Assembly: GCA_016711705.1 (NCBI GenBank)
Contig: JADJSK010000012.1
Coordinates: forward strand, 62,001 to 126,000
From: Candidatus Brachybacter algidus
GTDB taxonomy: Bacteria; Bacteroidota; Bacteroidia; Chitinophagales; Saprospiraceae
DNA: 64,000 nt
Reading direction: 5' to 3'
In this document: positions 9,328 to 18,447 of the stretch, piece after piece
Numbering within the stretch: position 1 is the stretch's first letter
Layout: each line of letters opens with the position of its first letter
Notes under the pieces: model-generated
Seen by the model: only the letters and a program-made list of their open reading frames with translations
The model's database searches: none
What the model was told of the DNA's origin: nothing
Made by a program: the position numbers and the translations under genes

Positions 9328-10158
9328 TCACAAATTCACATGCTCAGCCTTTACCTTACTGCCAAAAAAGACTTCACCATGCGTTTCAAAATCATCCGCA
9401 ACTCCTGTGGTGTAGAATCTTGTATTACCTGATTTGGTGATCTTTTCATCAAGCCAATGTTGTCTCGAAAGGTATTCAACAAGGCTGGCGGCAACAATTT
9501 CGCCTTGAGTAATTAGACGTATATTCTGTGGAAGATATTGACGGATCTTATCCTGAATCAGCGGATAATGTGTGCAGGCAAGCAGAATTGTATCAATGTC
9601 AGTTGATTGAGCAAATAAAGAATCAAGATCGTCCCTGATGAATTCATCCATTTCATGACCGTGATATTTGCCGTTTTCTATGAATGGCACCCACATCGGA
9701 CATGCCTGCTGCACCACATTGATATCAGGAAAGAAATGACCGATCTCGATTGGATAAGACATAGATGTGGTAGTACCTTTGGTACCCAGGATGCCAATAG
9801 TTTTCGTATTAGTAAGATCGCCAATGATCTCCGCCGTAGGTCTAATGACACCAAGTACCCTTTTATCAGGATATCTGGCCACCAGATCTCGCTGTTGAAT
9901 AGACCTCAAAGCCTTTGCAGAGGCCGTATTGCAGGCGAGAATAACTAATGGGCATCCTTGGGCAAAGAACCACTCTACACATTGTAGCGTGTACTCATAG
10001 ACGGTTTCAAATGAGCGATTGCCATAAGGCGCACGCGCATTATCTCCCAAGTAAATAAAATCGTAATTCGGAAGTAATTTCTTGATCTCTTTGAATACGG
10101 TCAATCCACCATATCCAGAGTCAAAAATTCCTATAGATTGACTATTTTTTGTCACCTG
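9328..10158 (-). CDS. murI: glutamate racemase
   Basis: A 276-residue enzyme interconverting L- and D-glutamate for peptidoglycan stem peptides. Both catalytic cysteines are present: Cys75 in ILACNTASAKA and Cys194 in LLACTHYPL. The N-terminal IGIFDSGYGGLTV and GDNARAPYG motifs are standard. The frame is open to 10212, but the GTG at 10158 (VTKNSQSIGIFDSG) gives the normal length and overlaps the end of the upstream skp-like gene by 17 bp, implying translational coupling. Confidence 0.93.
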   Translation of the reverse strand, partial: QVTKNSQSIGIFDSGYGGLTVFKEIKKLLPNYDFIYLGDNARAPYGNRSFETVYEYTLQCVEWFFAQGCPLVILACNTASAKALRSIQQRDLVARYPDKRVLGVIRPTAEIIGDLTNTKTIGILGTKGTTTSMSYPIEIGHFFPDINVVQQACPMWVPFIENGKYHGHEMDEFIRDDLDSLFAQSTDIDTILLACTHYPLIQDKIRQYLPQNIRLITQGEIVAASLVEYLSRQHWLDEKITKSGNTRFYTTGVADDFETHGEVFFGSKVKAEHVNL

Positions 10159-10708
10159 CCGGTGCTGGCTTCGTCGGAGTAGATGTAGACGGAGCTGTTG
10201 GCGTAGTAGCAAGTTTCGTTTTCACGTCAGCAGTGATGTCGTATTGTTCTTCAGCAAATAGTAAAACACCTGTGCTTGAATCAAAAACGAAGTCGTAACC
10301 TTTTGCTTTTGCTACTTCATTGATCAGTGTATTGATTCTGTCAAGAATAGGTTGATATAGAGCTTGTCTCTTATCAGAGATTTGTTTATTCATGTCCTGC
10401 TCAAACTGGCCAATCTTAGCTTCCTCTTCTTTTAATTTAGCAGATTCTTCTTCTAATTGTTTTGGAGCGATCTCGCCGGCTTGTTGTTTTTTCGCAACTT
10501 CCTGATATTTAGTCTGAAGGGCAGTAACCATTTGTTCGCCTTTTTTCTGCAATTGCGTTTGAAAAGCATTCAGGTTAGAATCAGCTACCTTTATTTCAGG
10601 TAAGTCCTGCATTAGCAAAGCAGAATTGATAAAGGCTACTTTTTGAGCCTGAGTATTAGTTGATGCAAGGCCTATGATTACAAGGCAAATAAAAAATATA
10701 CGATTCAT
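10142..10708 (-). CDS. OmpH/Skp family periplasmic chaperone
   Basis: A 188-residue exported protein with a signal peptide cleaved after about residue 21 (ASTNTQA). A Skp core follows at about 22-160: VAFINSALLMQDLPEI, a long Lys/Glu/Gln coiled coil at about 50-130, and AKGYDFVFDSSTGVLLF. A Thr/Pro-rich tail ends the protein. Skp holds unfolded outer-membrane proteins in the periplasm. A paralogue lies upstream at 11091-11603. murI overlaps its 3' end. Confidence 0.88.
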   Translation of the reverse strand: MNRIFFICLVIIGLASTNTQAQKVAFINSALLMQDLPEIKVADSNLNAFQTQLQKKGEQMVTALQTKYQEVAKKQQAGEIAPKQLEEESAKLKEEEAKIGQFEQDMNKQISDKRQALYQPILDRINTLINEVAKAKGYDFVFDSSTGVLLFAEEQYDITADVKTKLATTPTAPSTSTPTKPAPAGDKK

Positions 10709-10737
10709 TTTTGATTATTAGTTTGGTAAATTTTGTG

Positions 10738-10768
10738 CAAAAGTAAGCAATCCCTTTTATATAGACAA
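10738..10768 (-). promoter_or_regulatory. promoter for skp-murI
   Basis: The minus strand shows TTG (10768-10766), a 20-bp spacer and TACTTTTG (10745-10738), a good match to the Bacteroidota consensus, 30 bp upstream of the skp-like start. Confidence 0.6.
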
Positions 10769-11090
10769 ATGGGTAAAATATTCTAGATTCTAGATGCTAG
10801 ACAATAAAGACTAGATGCTAGAGGTCAGACATCAGAAGTCATAAGTAAGAGGTCGAAAAAAGAATTATTATTTGATAAAAGTAACAGCTATCTTTTTGAT
10901 TATCAATGACATACAAATTAAAGATAAATCGAATAATATTTATACCATTGAATTGTCTAAAATTATTGTAATATTTTCATTTACAGGACATTACAATCGA
11001 AGTTTCATTCTAATTTCTAACTTCTAACTTCTAATTTTATATAGAATAGTAACCTTTCTTTTAAGCTCACTTCTAAGCCCGAAACTTTAG
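10769..11090. other. intergenic region with TAGA/GTCAG repeats
   Basis: A 322 bp spacer between the two Skp paralogues. It contains TCTAGATTCTAGATGCTAGA-like and GAGGTCAGACATCAGAAGTC-like repeats at about 10783-10850 and the inverse CTAATTTCTAACTTCTAACT at about 11009-11035. No gene is seen. Confidence 0.4.
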
Positions 11091-11603
11091 TTACTTGATC
11101 TTCTTGAAGACATCGTCAGTCTTGTCGATGGCATCACCTACGAAGAGAATGCCGGCAGCACTGCTTTTGTCTAAGACAAGGTCATAACCACGCTCTTTAG
11201 CATAATCGTCGATGGCCTTATACACTTTATCCTGAATAGGTTTGACTAGTTCTTCTCTTTTTACAAACAAAGTCCCTTCTGTTCCGAACCTTTCTTTTTG
11301 AAGATCCCGGACTTGTTTTTCTTTAGAAGTGATCTCCTCTTCTCGCTTTTTCTTCATCTCCTCATTCAAAAGTGGTAGTTCTGCCTGGTACTTATTATAC
11401 ATACCTTTGATCTTATCCATTTCAGAATTTACTTCTTGTCTCCAGGTGGCACTCAACTCATCTAGTTGCTTCTGTGCTGTTTTATATTCCGGCATGTTTT
11501 CCAATATCCTTGCTATATCTACGACAGCTACTCTTTGAGCCTGAACAGAAAATGTTGAGATCAAGGCAAATGCCAATGTAAACAACAGACTTTTAATCAT
11601 CAT
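11091..11603 (-). CDS. OmpH/Skp family periplasmic chaperone
   Basis: A 170-residue paralogue of the neighbouring Skp-like protein. A signal peptide to about residue 22 (FSVQAQ) is followed by VAVVDIARILENMPEYKTAQ, a Lys/Glu-rich coiled coil at about 45-125, and the closing motif ERGYDLVLDKSSAAGILFVG. Tandem Skp genes are common in Bacteroidota, often near bamA; here that neighbour is not visible. It probably has its own promoter, since 380 bp separate it from the next gene. Confidence 0.9.
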   Translation of the reverse strand: MMIKSLLFTLAFALISTFSVQAQRVAVVDIARILENMPEYKTAQKQLDELSATWRQEVNSEMDKIKGMYNKYQAELPLLNEEMKKKREEEITSKEKQVRDLQKERFGTEGTLFVKREELVKPIQDKVYKAIDDYAKERGYDLVLDKSSAAGILFVGDAIDKTDDVFKKIK

Positions 11604-11782
11604 TTCAATTTTGGTTTAATAAAAAATTTTTCAAAAATAAGTTTCATTGAGATATTAAACGATGTTTTTTAACATTTATACACGTATTTATTCAATGAAT
11701 TATCAAATTTAACTTTTTTTGAAATAGTTTAGTTTCCTCAGATCCAATTATACGTGAGTTTAACGGCTTTTTAACCAAATCG

Positions 11783-11812
11783 TTAAGTTTAATAAAAGAA
11801 GATTTATATTTG
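11783..11812 (+). promoter_or_regulatory. promoter for hutH
   Basis: TTA (11783-11785), a 19-bp spacer and TATATTTG (11805-11812) precede hutH by 40 bp. The -7 box matches TAnnTTTG; the -33 box is one base off TTG. Confidence 0.5.
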
Positions 11813-11852
11813 CGACAGTCCAAGTAGCGACTTAATCATTGAAGTATTAAAA

Positions 11853-13346
11853 ATGAAAATATCCATAGATGCCTCCATTTCCGACTTAGAGGACCATCAA
11901 ATTATAGACATACTCGATGGAAATTGTAACATATCCATCTCAGACAATAGCTGGGCTGCCATAGACAGCAGCTTCCAATACCTTCAACACAAAATTTCTT
12001 CCACAGATACCATTATGTATGGCATAAACACAGGCTTTGGAAGTCTCCGAAATGTCGGAATAAATGACGAAGATATTGAAGATCTTCAAGTCAATTTGAT
12101 TCGATCTCATGCCTGTGGCGCCGGGGCCAAAGTACCTATATCTATTGCCAGACTTATATTATTCCTTAAAGTCAGAAGTCTATCGTACGGTTATTCAGGT
12201 GTCAGCAAAGAACTGGTCCAACGACTGATCAATATGTTTAATGACGATGTGATACCGGTTATGTATGAACAAGGTTCACTCGGTGCTAGTGGAGATTTGG
12301 CTCCCCTGGCCCACCTTTCACTTCCACTAATCGGAGAGGGTGCAGTATATTCAAATGAGTCTATAATGGATTCAGCGGAATATTTAAGGCATAATAACCT
12401 GAAACCATATGTGCTGAAAGCAAAAGAAGGCCTTGCGCTGATCAATGGCACACAATTTTCTCTTGCATATCTTCAGGCATCTTATGTCAGGACAAGACAG
12501 CTTTTGCGTGCAGCAAATGTGACAGCGGCTATGTCTATAGAAGGATTTAATTGCAGATTGGAACCATTCCATGAGGCGATACATAGCGTCCGTCCCGGCA
12601 ATGGTCAACCGGAGATCGCCACATTTATCAGAGAATTATTGCACGACAGTGCACACATGTCAGAACCAAAAGTAGATGTGCAGGATCCATATTCATTCCG
12701 ATGTATTCCACAAGTGCACGGAGCCACGATGAATGCATTGAACCATATAGGCCAAGTGATCGCAAATGAGCGGAATAGCGTAACAGACAATCCCAATATT
12801 TTTGTAGAAGAGGATATGGTCATATCCGGCGGTAATTTTCATGCTCAACCTCTTGCTTTTGCAAGTGACTATCTCTGTCTTGCTGCTGCAGAATTGGGTA
12901 GCATTTCTGAAAGAAGATTGTATTTGTTGATATCAGGATTAAGAGGACTGGAACCTTTCTTGACAACAAAACCAGGTCTTCAATCAGGTTTTATGATCGC
13001 ACAATACACTGCTGCTTCGATCGTCAGTATGAATAAACAATTGGCATCACCATCCAGTGTGGATAGCATCATATCCAGCAATGGTCAGGAAGATCACGTA
13101 AGTATGGCTGCCAATGCCGGAGTAAAAGTTTGGCAAATTGTAAATAATGTAGCAACAGTGTTGGCCATTGAGTGGCAAGCAGCAGCGCAAGCGGTGGAAA
13201 TGAAAGATTACCCCATCAGTTCTAAGTTGAGAGCATATCTCAAGGCATATAGAAAACATGTTTCTTTTCTGGATCAGGATAGACCATTGCAACCTGATTT
13301 TGAGAAAACAAAGGCTTTTTTTAATGAAATAAACTGGTTTGCATAA
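11853..13346 (+). CDS. hutH: histidine ammonia-lyase
   Basis: A 497-residue enzyme eliminating ammonia from L-histidine to give urocanate. The autocatalytic MIO cofactor triad Ala145-Ser146-Gly147 is present in GSLGASGDLAPLAHLSL, with the upstream YGINTGFGSL motif (56-65) and the later QDPYSFRCIPQVHG and SVTDNPN motifs. Length is normal for HutH. No hutU/hutI neighbour is in the window, so the rest of the pathway must lie elsewhere. A tyrosine or phenylalanine ammonia-lyase role is possible but less likely without other evidence. Confidence 0.92.
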   Translation: MKISIDASISDLEDHQIIDILDGNCNISISDNSWAAIDSSFQYLQHKISSTDTIMYGINTGFGSLRNVGINDEDIEDLQVNLIRSHACGAGAKVPISIARLILFLKVRSLSYGYSGVSKELVQRLINMFNDDVIPVMYEQGSLGASGDLAPLAHLSLPLIGEGAVYSNESIMDSAEYLRHNNLKPYVLKAKEGLALINGTQFSLAYLQASYVRTRQLLRAANVTAAMSIEGFNCRLEPFHEAIHSVRPGNGQPEIATFIRELLHDSAHMSEPKVDVQDPYSFRCIPQVHGATMNALNHIGQVIANERNSVTDNPNIFVEEDMVISGGNFHAQPLAFASDYLCLAAAELGSISERRLYLLISGLRGLEPFLTTKPGLQSGFMIAQYTAASIVSMNKQLASPSSVDSIISSNGQEDHVSMAANAGVKVWQIVNNVATVLAIEWQAAAQAVEMKDYPISSKLRAYLKAYRKHVSFLDQDRPLQPDFEKTKAFFNEINWFA

Positions 13347-13579
13347 TTGACTCAAATTTCGTTAGTTAATTTCTTTTCTATGATTGAATAATTTGAATTT
13401 TAATAAAATTTTGATGGTGAAGGAAGATTTTAGTCCCATACGTGTGGGATCCATCAACCAAACGAAAATTTTGCCATTTAAACCAATAAAAGAAAAAATA
13501 TGAATCAATTAACTAAGTACCATCTACCATCTACCATCAGCAATCTACCTTTGTTTCCTTACTACCTTAACCTAAGTAA

Positions 13580-14143
13580 TTGATACTAATCGAGCAACAT
13601 ATTGAAGTCATTATTTTTACATCAGCAACACCGGTGAAGGTTGATTTTATAGCTGAGATGATCAGTCAGTTGCATGGGGAGAAAATAGATGAAGATACAA
13701 TCCGGCATAGGGTCGCTATCCTCAACAAGCGGTACATGGAAGGAGGGTCAGTATTTACCATTCAGGAGATAGCCGGTGGATATCAAATGCTGACAAAAAA
13801 AGAATTTGATCCCATCATCAGTGACATTCAGAGCAACCTCAGCAAGAAAAAATTGTCCACAGCTTCGTTAGAAACATTATCAGTTGTCGTGTATAAGCAA
13901 CCGGTCACCAAGGCCGTCATAGAAAGTATCCGTGGTGTAAACAGTGATTATGCGCTGCAAAAGCTATTGGAAAAATCCCTCGTGAAGATCGTAGGAAGGA
14001 GCGAAGACGTAGGTCGTCCGTTACTTTATGCAGCAGGAGATACGTTCTTGGAGCACTTCGGACTCAATGATCTGAAAGACCTTCCTAAGCTTAAAGAGTT
14101 TGAAGCGCCAGCCGAAACCATTGGTCAGAGCGAAGAGGAGTAA
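13580..14143 (+). CDS. scpB: SMC-ScpAB complex subunit ScpB
   Basis: A 187-residue winged-helix protein of the condensin-like SMC-ScpAB complex that organises and segregates the chromosome. The two tandem winged-helix units are visible (HIEVIIFTSATPVKVDFIAE at the start, and KKLSTASLETLSVVVYKQPV TKAVIESIRGVNSDYAL in the centre). The end LEHFGLNDLKDLP is typical. Start is TTG at 13580. scpA is not adjacent. A DUF2480 gene follows after 44 bp. Confidence 0.92.
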   Translation: MILIEQHIEVIIFTSATPVKVDFIAEMISQLHGEKIDEDTIRHRVAILNKRYMEGGSVFTIQEIAGGYQMLTKKEFDPIISDIQSNLSKKKLSTASLETLSVVVYKQPVTKAVIESIRGVNSDYALQKLLEKSLVKIVGRSEDVGRPLLYAAGDTFLEHFGLNDLKDLPKLKEFEAPAETIGQSEEE

Positions 14144-14187
14144 ACCAGAACTACTATTGAGTGTTATAACTTGAGTAAAAACTAAGT

Positions 14188-14706
14188 ATGGAATCAGAAT
14201 TAATCAATAAAATAGCAAATAGTCCACTCATCACTCTTGACATGGAACAATATGCCCCTGTGATGAATTTTGCAGCATTCGACCTTAAAGATTATTTATT
14301 TCATGGGCTTATTCTTAAAGAGAAAGATTTTCGGGAAGCGCTTAAAGCCTTTGACTGGTCTCAATTTGAAGGAAAGGATCTCATCGTTTATTGCTCTACA
14401 GACGCCATCATTCCGATGTGGGCATATATGCTTGTAGCGACCTATGCAACACCCATTGCGTTGAATGTACTCAACATGGATGAGCAGGAATATATCCGAT
14501 ATAAATGGAGTGAAGCCATCAACAATTTGGATATTTCTTCTTATAAAGACAAAAAGATGATCATAAAGGGCTGTAGTGACCACCCAATACCACCTGCAGC
14601 ATATTCACTTATTACTTCTCGATTGGTCAATTTTGCGAATTCTATCATGTTTGGGGAACCATGTAGCACGGTTCCTGTTTATAAGCAAAAGGCTATCAAA
14701 GCTTAA
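14188..14706 (+). CDS. DUF2480 family protein
   Basis: A 172-residue soluble protein of the Bacteroidota-restricted DUF2480 family. Family-like segments are SPLITLDMEQYAP, FDLKDYLFHGLILKEKDFRE, VYCSTDAIIPMWAYMLVA and IKGCSDHPIPPAAY. Two conserved-looking Cys residues lie beside Asp/His, which could bind metal, but no activity is known. It sits between scpB and panC on the same strand, with short gaps. Confidence 0.88.
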   Translation: MESELINKIANSPLITLDMEQYAPVMNFAAFDLKDYLFHGLILKEKDFREALKAFDWSQFEGKDLIVYCSTDAIIPMWAYMLVATYATPIALNVLNMDEQEYIRYKWSEAINNLDISSYKDKKMIIKGCSDHPIPPAAYSLITSRLVNFANSIMFGEPCSTVPVYKQKAIKA

Positions 14707-14760
14707 TTCATTTATTTGAGGTTTAGATCACTTCAAATAATTACAGAAAAAACGATAAGA

Positions 14761-15600
14761 TTGAGAGTAATAACAAGCAAAAAAGAATTAGCCGAATACA
14801 TTCAATCACTTAGAGCAGAAGGCGCCACCATCGGTTTTGTGCCCACAATGGGTGCACTTCATCAAGGTCACATAGCCTTGATAAGCCATAGCCAACAAGA
14901 AAATGACTACACTGTTTGCAGCATTTTCGTCAATCCAACCCAATTCAATGATGTAGAAGATTTTAAAAAATATCCGCGCAATGTCGCTGTGGACACAGAG
15001 ATGTTAGAGGAGTGTAAATGCGATATTTTATTTCTACCTGATGTAGAGGAAATGTATGGGGAGACGGAAGAAATCAATCCTGATCTGGAAGGTCTTGATG
15101 AAAAGCTTGAAGGCGAGTTTCGTCCCGGACATTTCAAAGGGGTGATGCAGATAGTTTATTTACTTTTGAAGGCAGTTAGTCCCGATAGAATTTATATGGG
15201 GCTAAAAGATTATCAACAACAATTGTTGGTAGGTAAAATGATTACTTCTCTCGGATTGCCAGTCACCTTAAGAGCTGTTCAAATCGATAGGGAAGATTCC
15301 GGCCTGGCCAGAAGTAGCAGGAACGTTAGGCTTACGACTTATCAGAGGAATGATGCCGCTGTTATTTATAAGACGTTATTTTTGGCGAAAGAAGCATTAA
15401 AAAATGGCATTGAAATATCTACTATCATATCTGATTCCTTAGAAGAACTTGAAAAATACGATACAAAACTAGAATACTTTAAAATCTGTGATGCTGAAAC
15501 TTTAGAGGATCTGGATGAATATTCTGAACATATTCCTACCGTTATTCTTATAGCTATTTGGTGGGGTGGTGTTCGATTGATCGACAACATTATGCTTTGA
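14761..15600 (+). CDS. panC: pantoate--beta-alanine ligase
   Basis: A 279-residue enzyme joining pantoate and beta-alanine with ATP to make pantothenate, the coenzyme A precursor. Motifs: FVPTMGALHQGHIALI (HIGH-type ATP site), SIFVNPTQFN, MGLKDYQQQLLV and SGLARSSRNVRLT. The frame is open from 14716, but the TTG at 14761 (LRVITSKKEL) matches the family N-terminus better. The C-terminal part is somewhat diverged but intact. Confidence 0.9.
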   Translation: MRVITSKKELAEYIQSLRAEGATIGFVPTMGALHQGHIALISHSQQENDYTVCSIFVNPTQFNDVEDFKKYPRNVAVDTEMLEECKCDILFLPDVEEMYGETEEINPDLEGLDEKLEGEFRPGHFKGVMQIVYLLLKAVSPDRIYMGLKDYQQQLLVGKMITSLGLPVTLRAVQIDREDSGLARSSRNVRLTTYQRNDAAVIYKTLFLAKEALKNGIEISTIISDSLEELEKYDTKLEYFKICDAETLEDLDEYSEHIPTVILIAIWWGGVRLIDNIML

Positions 15601-15687
15601 TCAACAAAAAACAAAAATAAATTTCTTATTAATAAGGTAAAGATCTAGTAAGGACTTTTATTTTATAAACTTTTAAAAACAAATGAA

Positions 15688-16284
15688 ATGAAAAATTTAG
15701 TGATTTTATTTTTTATGGCAATGTCAACGATGGCTTTTGCTCAAGAAGAAAGCAGACATTCCCTTGGTCCAACAGTGGGTTATAATCATTCTTGGCTTTC
15801 CGGTGATGCCGAGGGTTTAAGTGCCAAACCCGGCTTTAATGTTGGACTAATTTACAATTATAGCCTTATGGAGCATTGGGGTTTGGGACTTGGACTACTA
15901 TATTCTGTGGAAGGATACAAGATAGACGGTACAGATGCTGATGCTAATGTTGCTTACGTAAGAGTGCCTTTAAAGCTGCAGTATTTCTTTGGTGAATGGG
16001 GTCAAGCATTTAGACCTAAATTATTTGCAGGTCCATCTTTGGCTTTTTTAGCAGGTGCAAAAACAAAACAAGGCAGCAATACCATAGATTTTAAAGATCA
16101 GGTGGAAGGTTTTGACGTAGGTTTGCTTGTAGGTTTAGGATTTAATTATCGTCTTAAAGATAGGATGTGGTTGAATTTTGATCTAGGCTATACAAATGGC
16201 TTTTTGGATACCTATAAATCAGAAGCATTTGATAACAAAAACAGATTAATCAATGCTAATTTGGGCGTGGCATTTGGTTTCTAA
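15688..16284 (+). CDS. outer-membrane beta-barrel (porin-like) protein
   Basis: A 198-residue protein with a signal peptide (ending AFAQ at residue 19) and a small barrel of the PF13568-like type: GPTVGYNHSWLSGD, GFNVGLIYNYSLMEHWGLGLGL-type strands, and a final Phe (LGVAFGF). Such proteins are common in Bacteroidota and of unknown function. A strong terminator follows at 16306-16348, so it is probably monocistronic. Confidence 0.85.
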   Translation: MKNLVILFFMAMSTMAFAQEESRHSLGPTVGYNHSWLSGDAEGLSAKPGFNVGLIYNYSLMEHWGLGLGLLYSVEGYKIDGTDADANVAYVRVPLKLQYFFGEWGQAFRPKLFAGPSLAFLAGAKTKQGSNTIDFKDQVEGFDVGLLVGLGFNYRLKDRMWLNFDLGYTNGFLDTYKSEAFDNKNRLINANLGVAFGF

Positions 16285-16305
16285 AAATCAACAATAATCA
16301 CAATT

Positions 16306-16348
16306 AACTGCCCTAGACTATTAAATTATTTAATAGTCTAGGGCAGTT
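16306..16348 (+). terminator. rho-independent terminator
   Basis: A perfect 20-bp stem (16306-16325 with 16329-16348) around a 3-nt TTA loop, followed by TTATTT. It lies 22 bp after the barrel gene's stop and 19 bp before the next lipoprotein gene. The AA/TT ends make it able to terminate in both directions. Confidence 0.85.
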
Positions 16349-16366
16349 TTATTTAATACAATTTAT

Positions 16367-16855
16367 ATGAAGATTCGACTTATATTATTTCTTACACCGC
16401 TGATCATACTTTCATGTAAAAATTCTTCACAAAATAAAGAACCAAAAGACCCAATGGCGGTCTCACTTCCTGGAACCGATCTCAGTGGAAAGGAAAGTTC
16501 ACTTGCACAAGGTAGATATTGCTATCAGTATTCAAGTGGCAATGATACTTTTGACATCAATTTTATCGTGACTGGATCTAAGCAAGTTTCGGGGTCAATG
16601 GTTATTAAAAATAGCGGTAAAGAGCCAAATCTAGGAACCGTCAATGGAAATATTGAAGGAGATATCGTCACATTGATTTACAGATTCCATACAGGAGATC
16701 AGTTTAGTATCAGAAATATGAACCTGAAGGTAAGGGGGAATTTGCTCATCACCGGCACCGGTAATGAAGAAGCAGTGGGTGATTCAGCTTTTATCAGTGA
16801 CAAATCAAGTATTCAATATGATGGTTTGGTGTATCACAGCGTGGATTGTAAATAA
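16367..16855 (+). CDS. hypothetical lipoprotein
   Basis: 162 residues with a type II signal peptide (LIILSCKN, Cys17). The mature part has a Ser/Gly-rich beta-sandwich look: YCYQYSSGNDTFDINFIVTG, then VNGNIEGDIVTLIYRFHTGD. This suggests a small lipocalin- or META-like fold, but I recognise no named family. The next small membrane protein starts 30 bp later. Confidence 0.7.
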   Translation: MKIRLILFLTPLIILSCKNSSQNKEPKDPMAVSLPGTDLSGKESSLAQGRYCYQYSSGNDTFDINFIVTGSKQVSGSMVIKNSGKEPNLGTVNGNIEGDIVTLIYRFHTGDQFSIRNMNLKVRGNLLITGTGNEEAVGDSAFISDKSSIQYDGLVYHSVDCK

Positions 16856-16885
16856 ATTATAATTGCTTCACGATTTGATTTTTGA

Positions 16886-17344
16886 ATGAAAAATCTATTA
16901 ATATTTCTATCCTATTTCCTGCCAATTTTATTGTTCTTAATAATTCTATTTTATGTGATAATTAAGGATAAAAAATGGAAGAAAAAACTCCTAATATCTA
17001 TCTTCGGCATTTTGGCCATCTATATTTTAATGTGTGGGTTTTGTTACTATGCTCTTTTTTTTACGTACGATAAACCAATTAAATTTAATGCTGAATTGTG
17101 GAAATCTAAGCCAAATGAACGGTGGCTTATGAAGGATGATTTAAGAGAAAAGAAATTATTGGAAGGAAAAGACACGAATTACCTTAAATTAATTCTTGGA
17201 CCACCAGATACTAAATTAGATTCTTTCGCAAAGTGGAACTATCATCTAGGAGAAGGAGGAAGTATTGGTTTCTTATTCCATGAATTAATAATCGAAATAA
17301 ATGATGGCGAAATTGTAAAAGTTGATTTTACGACCTGGCACTAA
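16886..17344 (+). CDS. membrane-anchored hypothetical protein
   Basis: 152 residues with two membrane helices (about 3-27 and 36-58) and a C-terminal soluble domain. The segment NYLKLILGPPDTKLDS and the following strands resemble the short SmpA/BamE-like fold. The resemblance is to pattern only; no function can be given. It follows the lipoprotein gene on the same strand. Confidence 0.6.
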   Translation: MKNLLIFLSYFLPILLFLIILFYVIIKDKKWKKKLLISIFGILAIYILMCGFCYYALFFTYDKPIKFNAELWKSKPNERWLMKDDLREKKLLEGKDTNYLKLILGPPDTKLDSFAKWNYHLGEGGSIGFLFHELIIEINDGEIVKVDFTTWH

Positions 17345-17441
17345 TTTCCCTCTTTTGAGCTAGGCTTAATACATAAATAATTTCTATAGACAAACTATTT
17401 GATTGTAAATAATATACCTAATAGGTTATTTGCTAATTATG

Positions 17442-17598
17442 TGCAAAATTAATTTTGCGGACATCAGAACGTAAATTAACCTACGCTCAGCGTTCATAGC
17501 AAATGAAGTATAATAATTTAAAGTTAAAACTATGATTGTGAAGGTTCGGCGTAGGTTAACCTACGTCGGGGTGTCATCAAAGTTTACTTTGAATTATA
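17442..17598. repeat. palindrome-rich repeat, copy A
   Basis: It begins with TGCAAAATTAATTTTGCG and contains the palindrome CGTAGGTTAACCTACG and a CAAAGTTTACTTTG stem, ending GAATTATA. A shorter copy lies at 18261-18338; the two flank the nitroreductase gene in the same orientation. Confidence 0.6.
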
Positions 17599-17649
17599 CA
17601 AAAAAGATGTGTATAAACCTTAGCTTTTGAGGGAATAAAGGTGAGTGAA

Positions 17650-18225
17650 TTATATTACTGTCGCAAACTCTTCAATCGTCTTCCTTGTTCTGATAGTTTT
17701 TTCTCTGCTTCGGAAAGGCTCTTCCAGTTTGTCTGCATCATCGAGATAACCAATTGCTATGGCGCAGATGGGCTTGATATCTTCTCCCAACCCTAGTTCA
17801 AGAATTGTTTTTTCCTTATCAAATCCTGCCATGGGATGTGCATAGATTCCCAATGCAGTAGCCTGAAGGAAAAGTTGCATATTGGCAAGACCGAGGTCAT
17901 GTTCTGCCCAGTTATTATTATCCCCTTTGACTTCATTGGTTTTTCTTATCGCTGCAATAAATAAAACGGAAGCATTTTTGGCCCACAGTTGATTTCCTCC
18001 TGCTAGCAACGATAGTATTTTGTCAAAACCGGGAGTTCCTTTAACTCCATAATAATATTTCCATGGTTGTTCATTGGCACAACTAGGCGCCCATCTGGCT
18101 GCTTCCAGCATTGAATCTATCTGTGCCTGATTGACCTGTTTGGCACTGAAAGATCGTGGACTCCAACGTTGCTTCATCAGGTCTGCGATAGGATGTTGAG
18201 TATTTGCGATTTTATTTAAGTCCAT
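17650..18225 (-). CDS. nitroreductase family protein
   Basis: A 191-residue FMN-dependent oxidoreductase of the nitroreductase superfamily. Motifs: RWSPRSFSAKQ (FMN phosphate contact), EAARWAPSCANEQPW, and IGYLDDADKLEEPFRSREK near the end. Such enzymes use NAD(P)H to reduce nitroaromatics, quinones or flavins; the natural substrate is unknown. It is a single gene flanked by two copies of a palindrome-rich repeat. Confidence 0.9.
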   Translation of the reverse strand: MDLNKIANTQHPIADLMKQRWSPRSFSAKQVNQAQIDSMLEAARWAPSCANEQPWKYYYGVKGTPGFDKILSLLAGGNQLWAKNASVLFIAAIRKTNEVKGDNNNWAEHDLGLANMQLFLQATALGIYAHPMAGFDKEKTILELGLGEDIKPICAIAIGYLDDADKLEEPFRSREKTIRTRKTIEEFATVI

Positions 18226-18260
18226 GTATGTTTAGTTTAATTGATTATTAATTCGTTAAA

Positions 18261-18338
18261 TGCAAAATTAATTTTGCAGACACCAGAACCTAGGTTAACC
18301 TACGTCGTTGTGTCACCAAAGTTCACTTTGAATTATAA
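18261..18338. repeat. palindrome-rich repeat, copy B
   Basis: It starts TGCAAAATTAATTTTGCA (a perfect 18-bp palindrome), contains CTAGGTTAACCTACG and CAAAGTTCACTTTG, and ends GAATTATA. It matches both ends of copy A (17442-17598) but lacks its central part. Confidence 0.6.
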
Positions 18339-18447
18339 AAATGCCGGCCATCTCTCTATCACATATTTTATATGTACAGTATGAATGACCGGCAAAGATC
18401 GGGAATGCTACATGATGTCTTTTGACAAGCAGCTTACCCTTATATTA

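Noticed and set aside
13430..13480. Possible terminator or operator after hutH (TCCCATACGTGTGGGA)
   Set aside because: The quasi-palindrome is short, has a mismatch pair and no T-run, so it was not listed.
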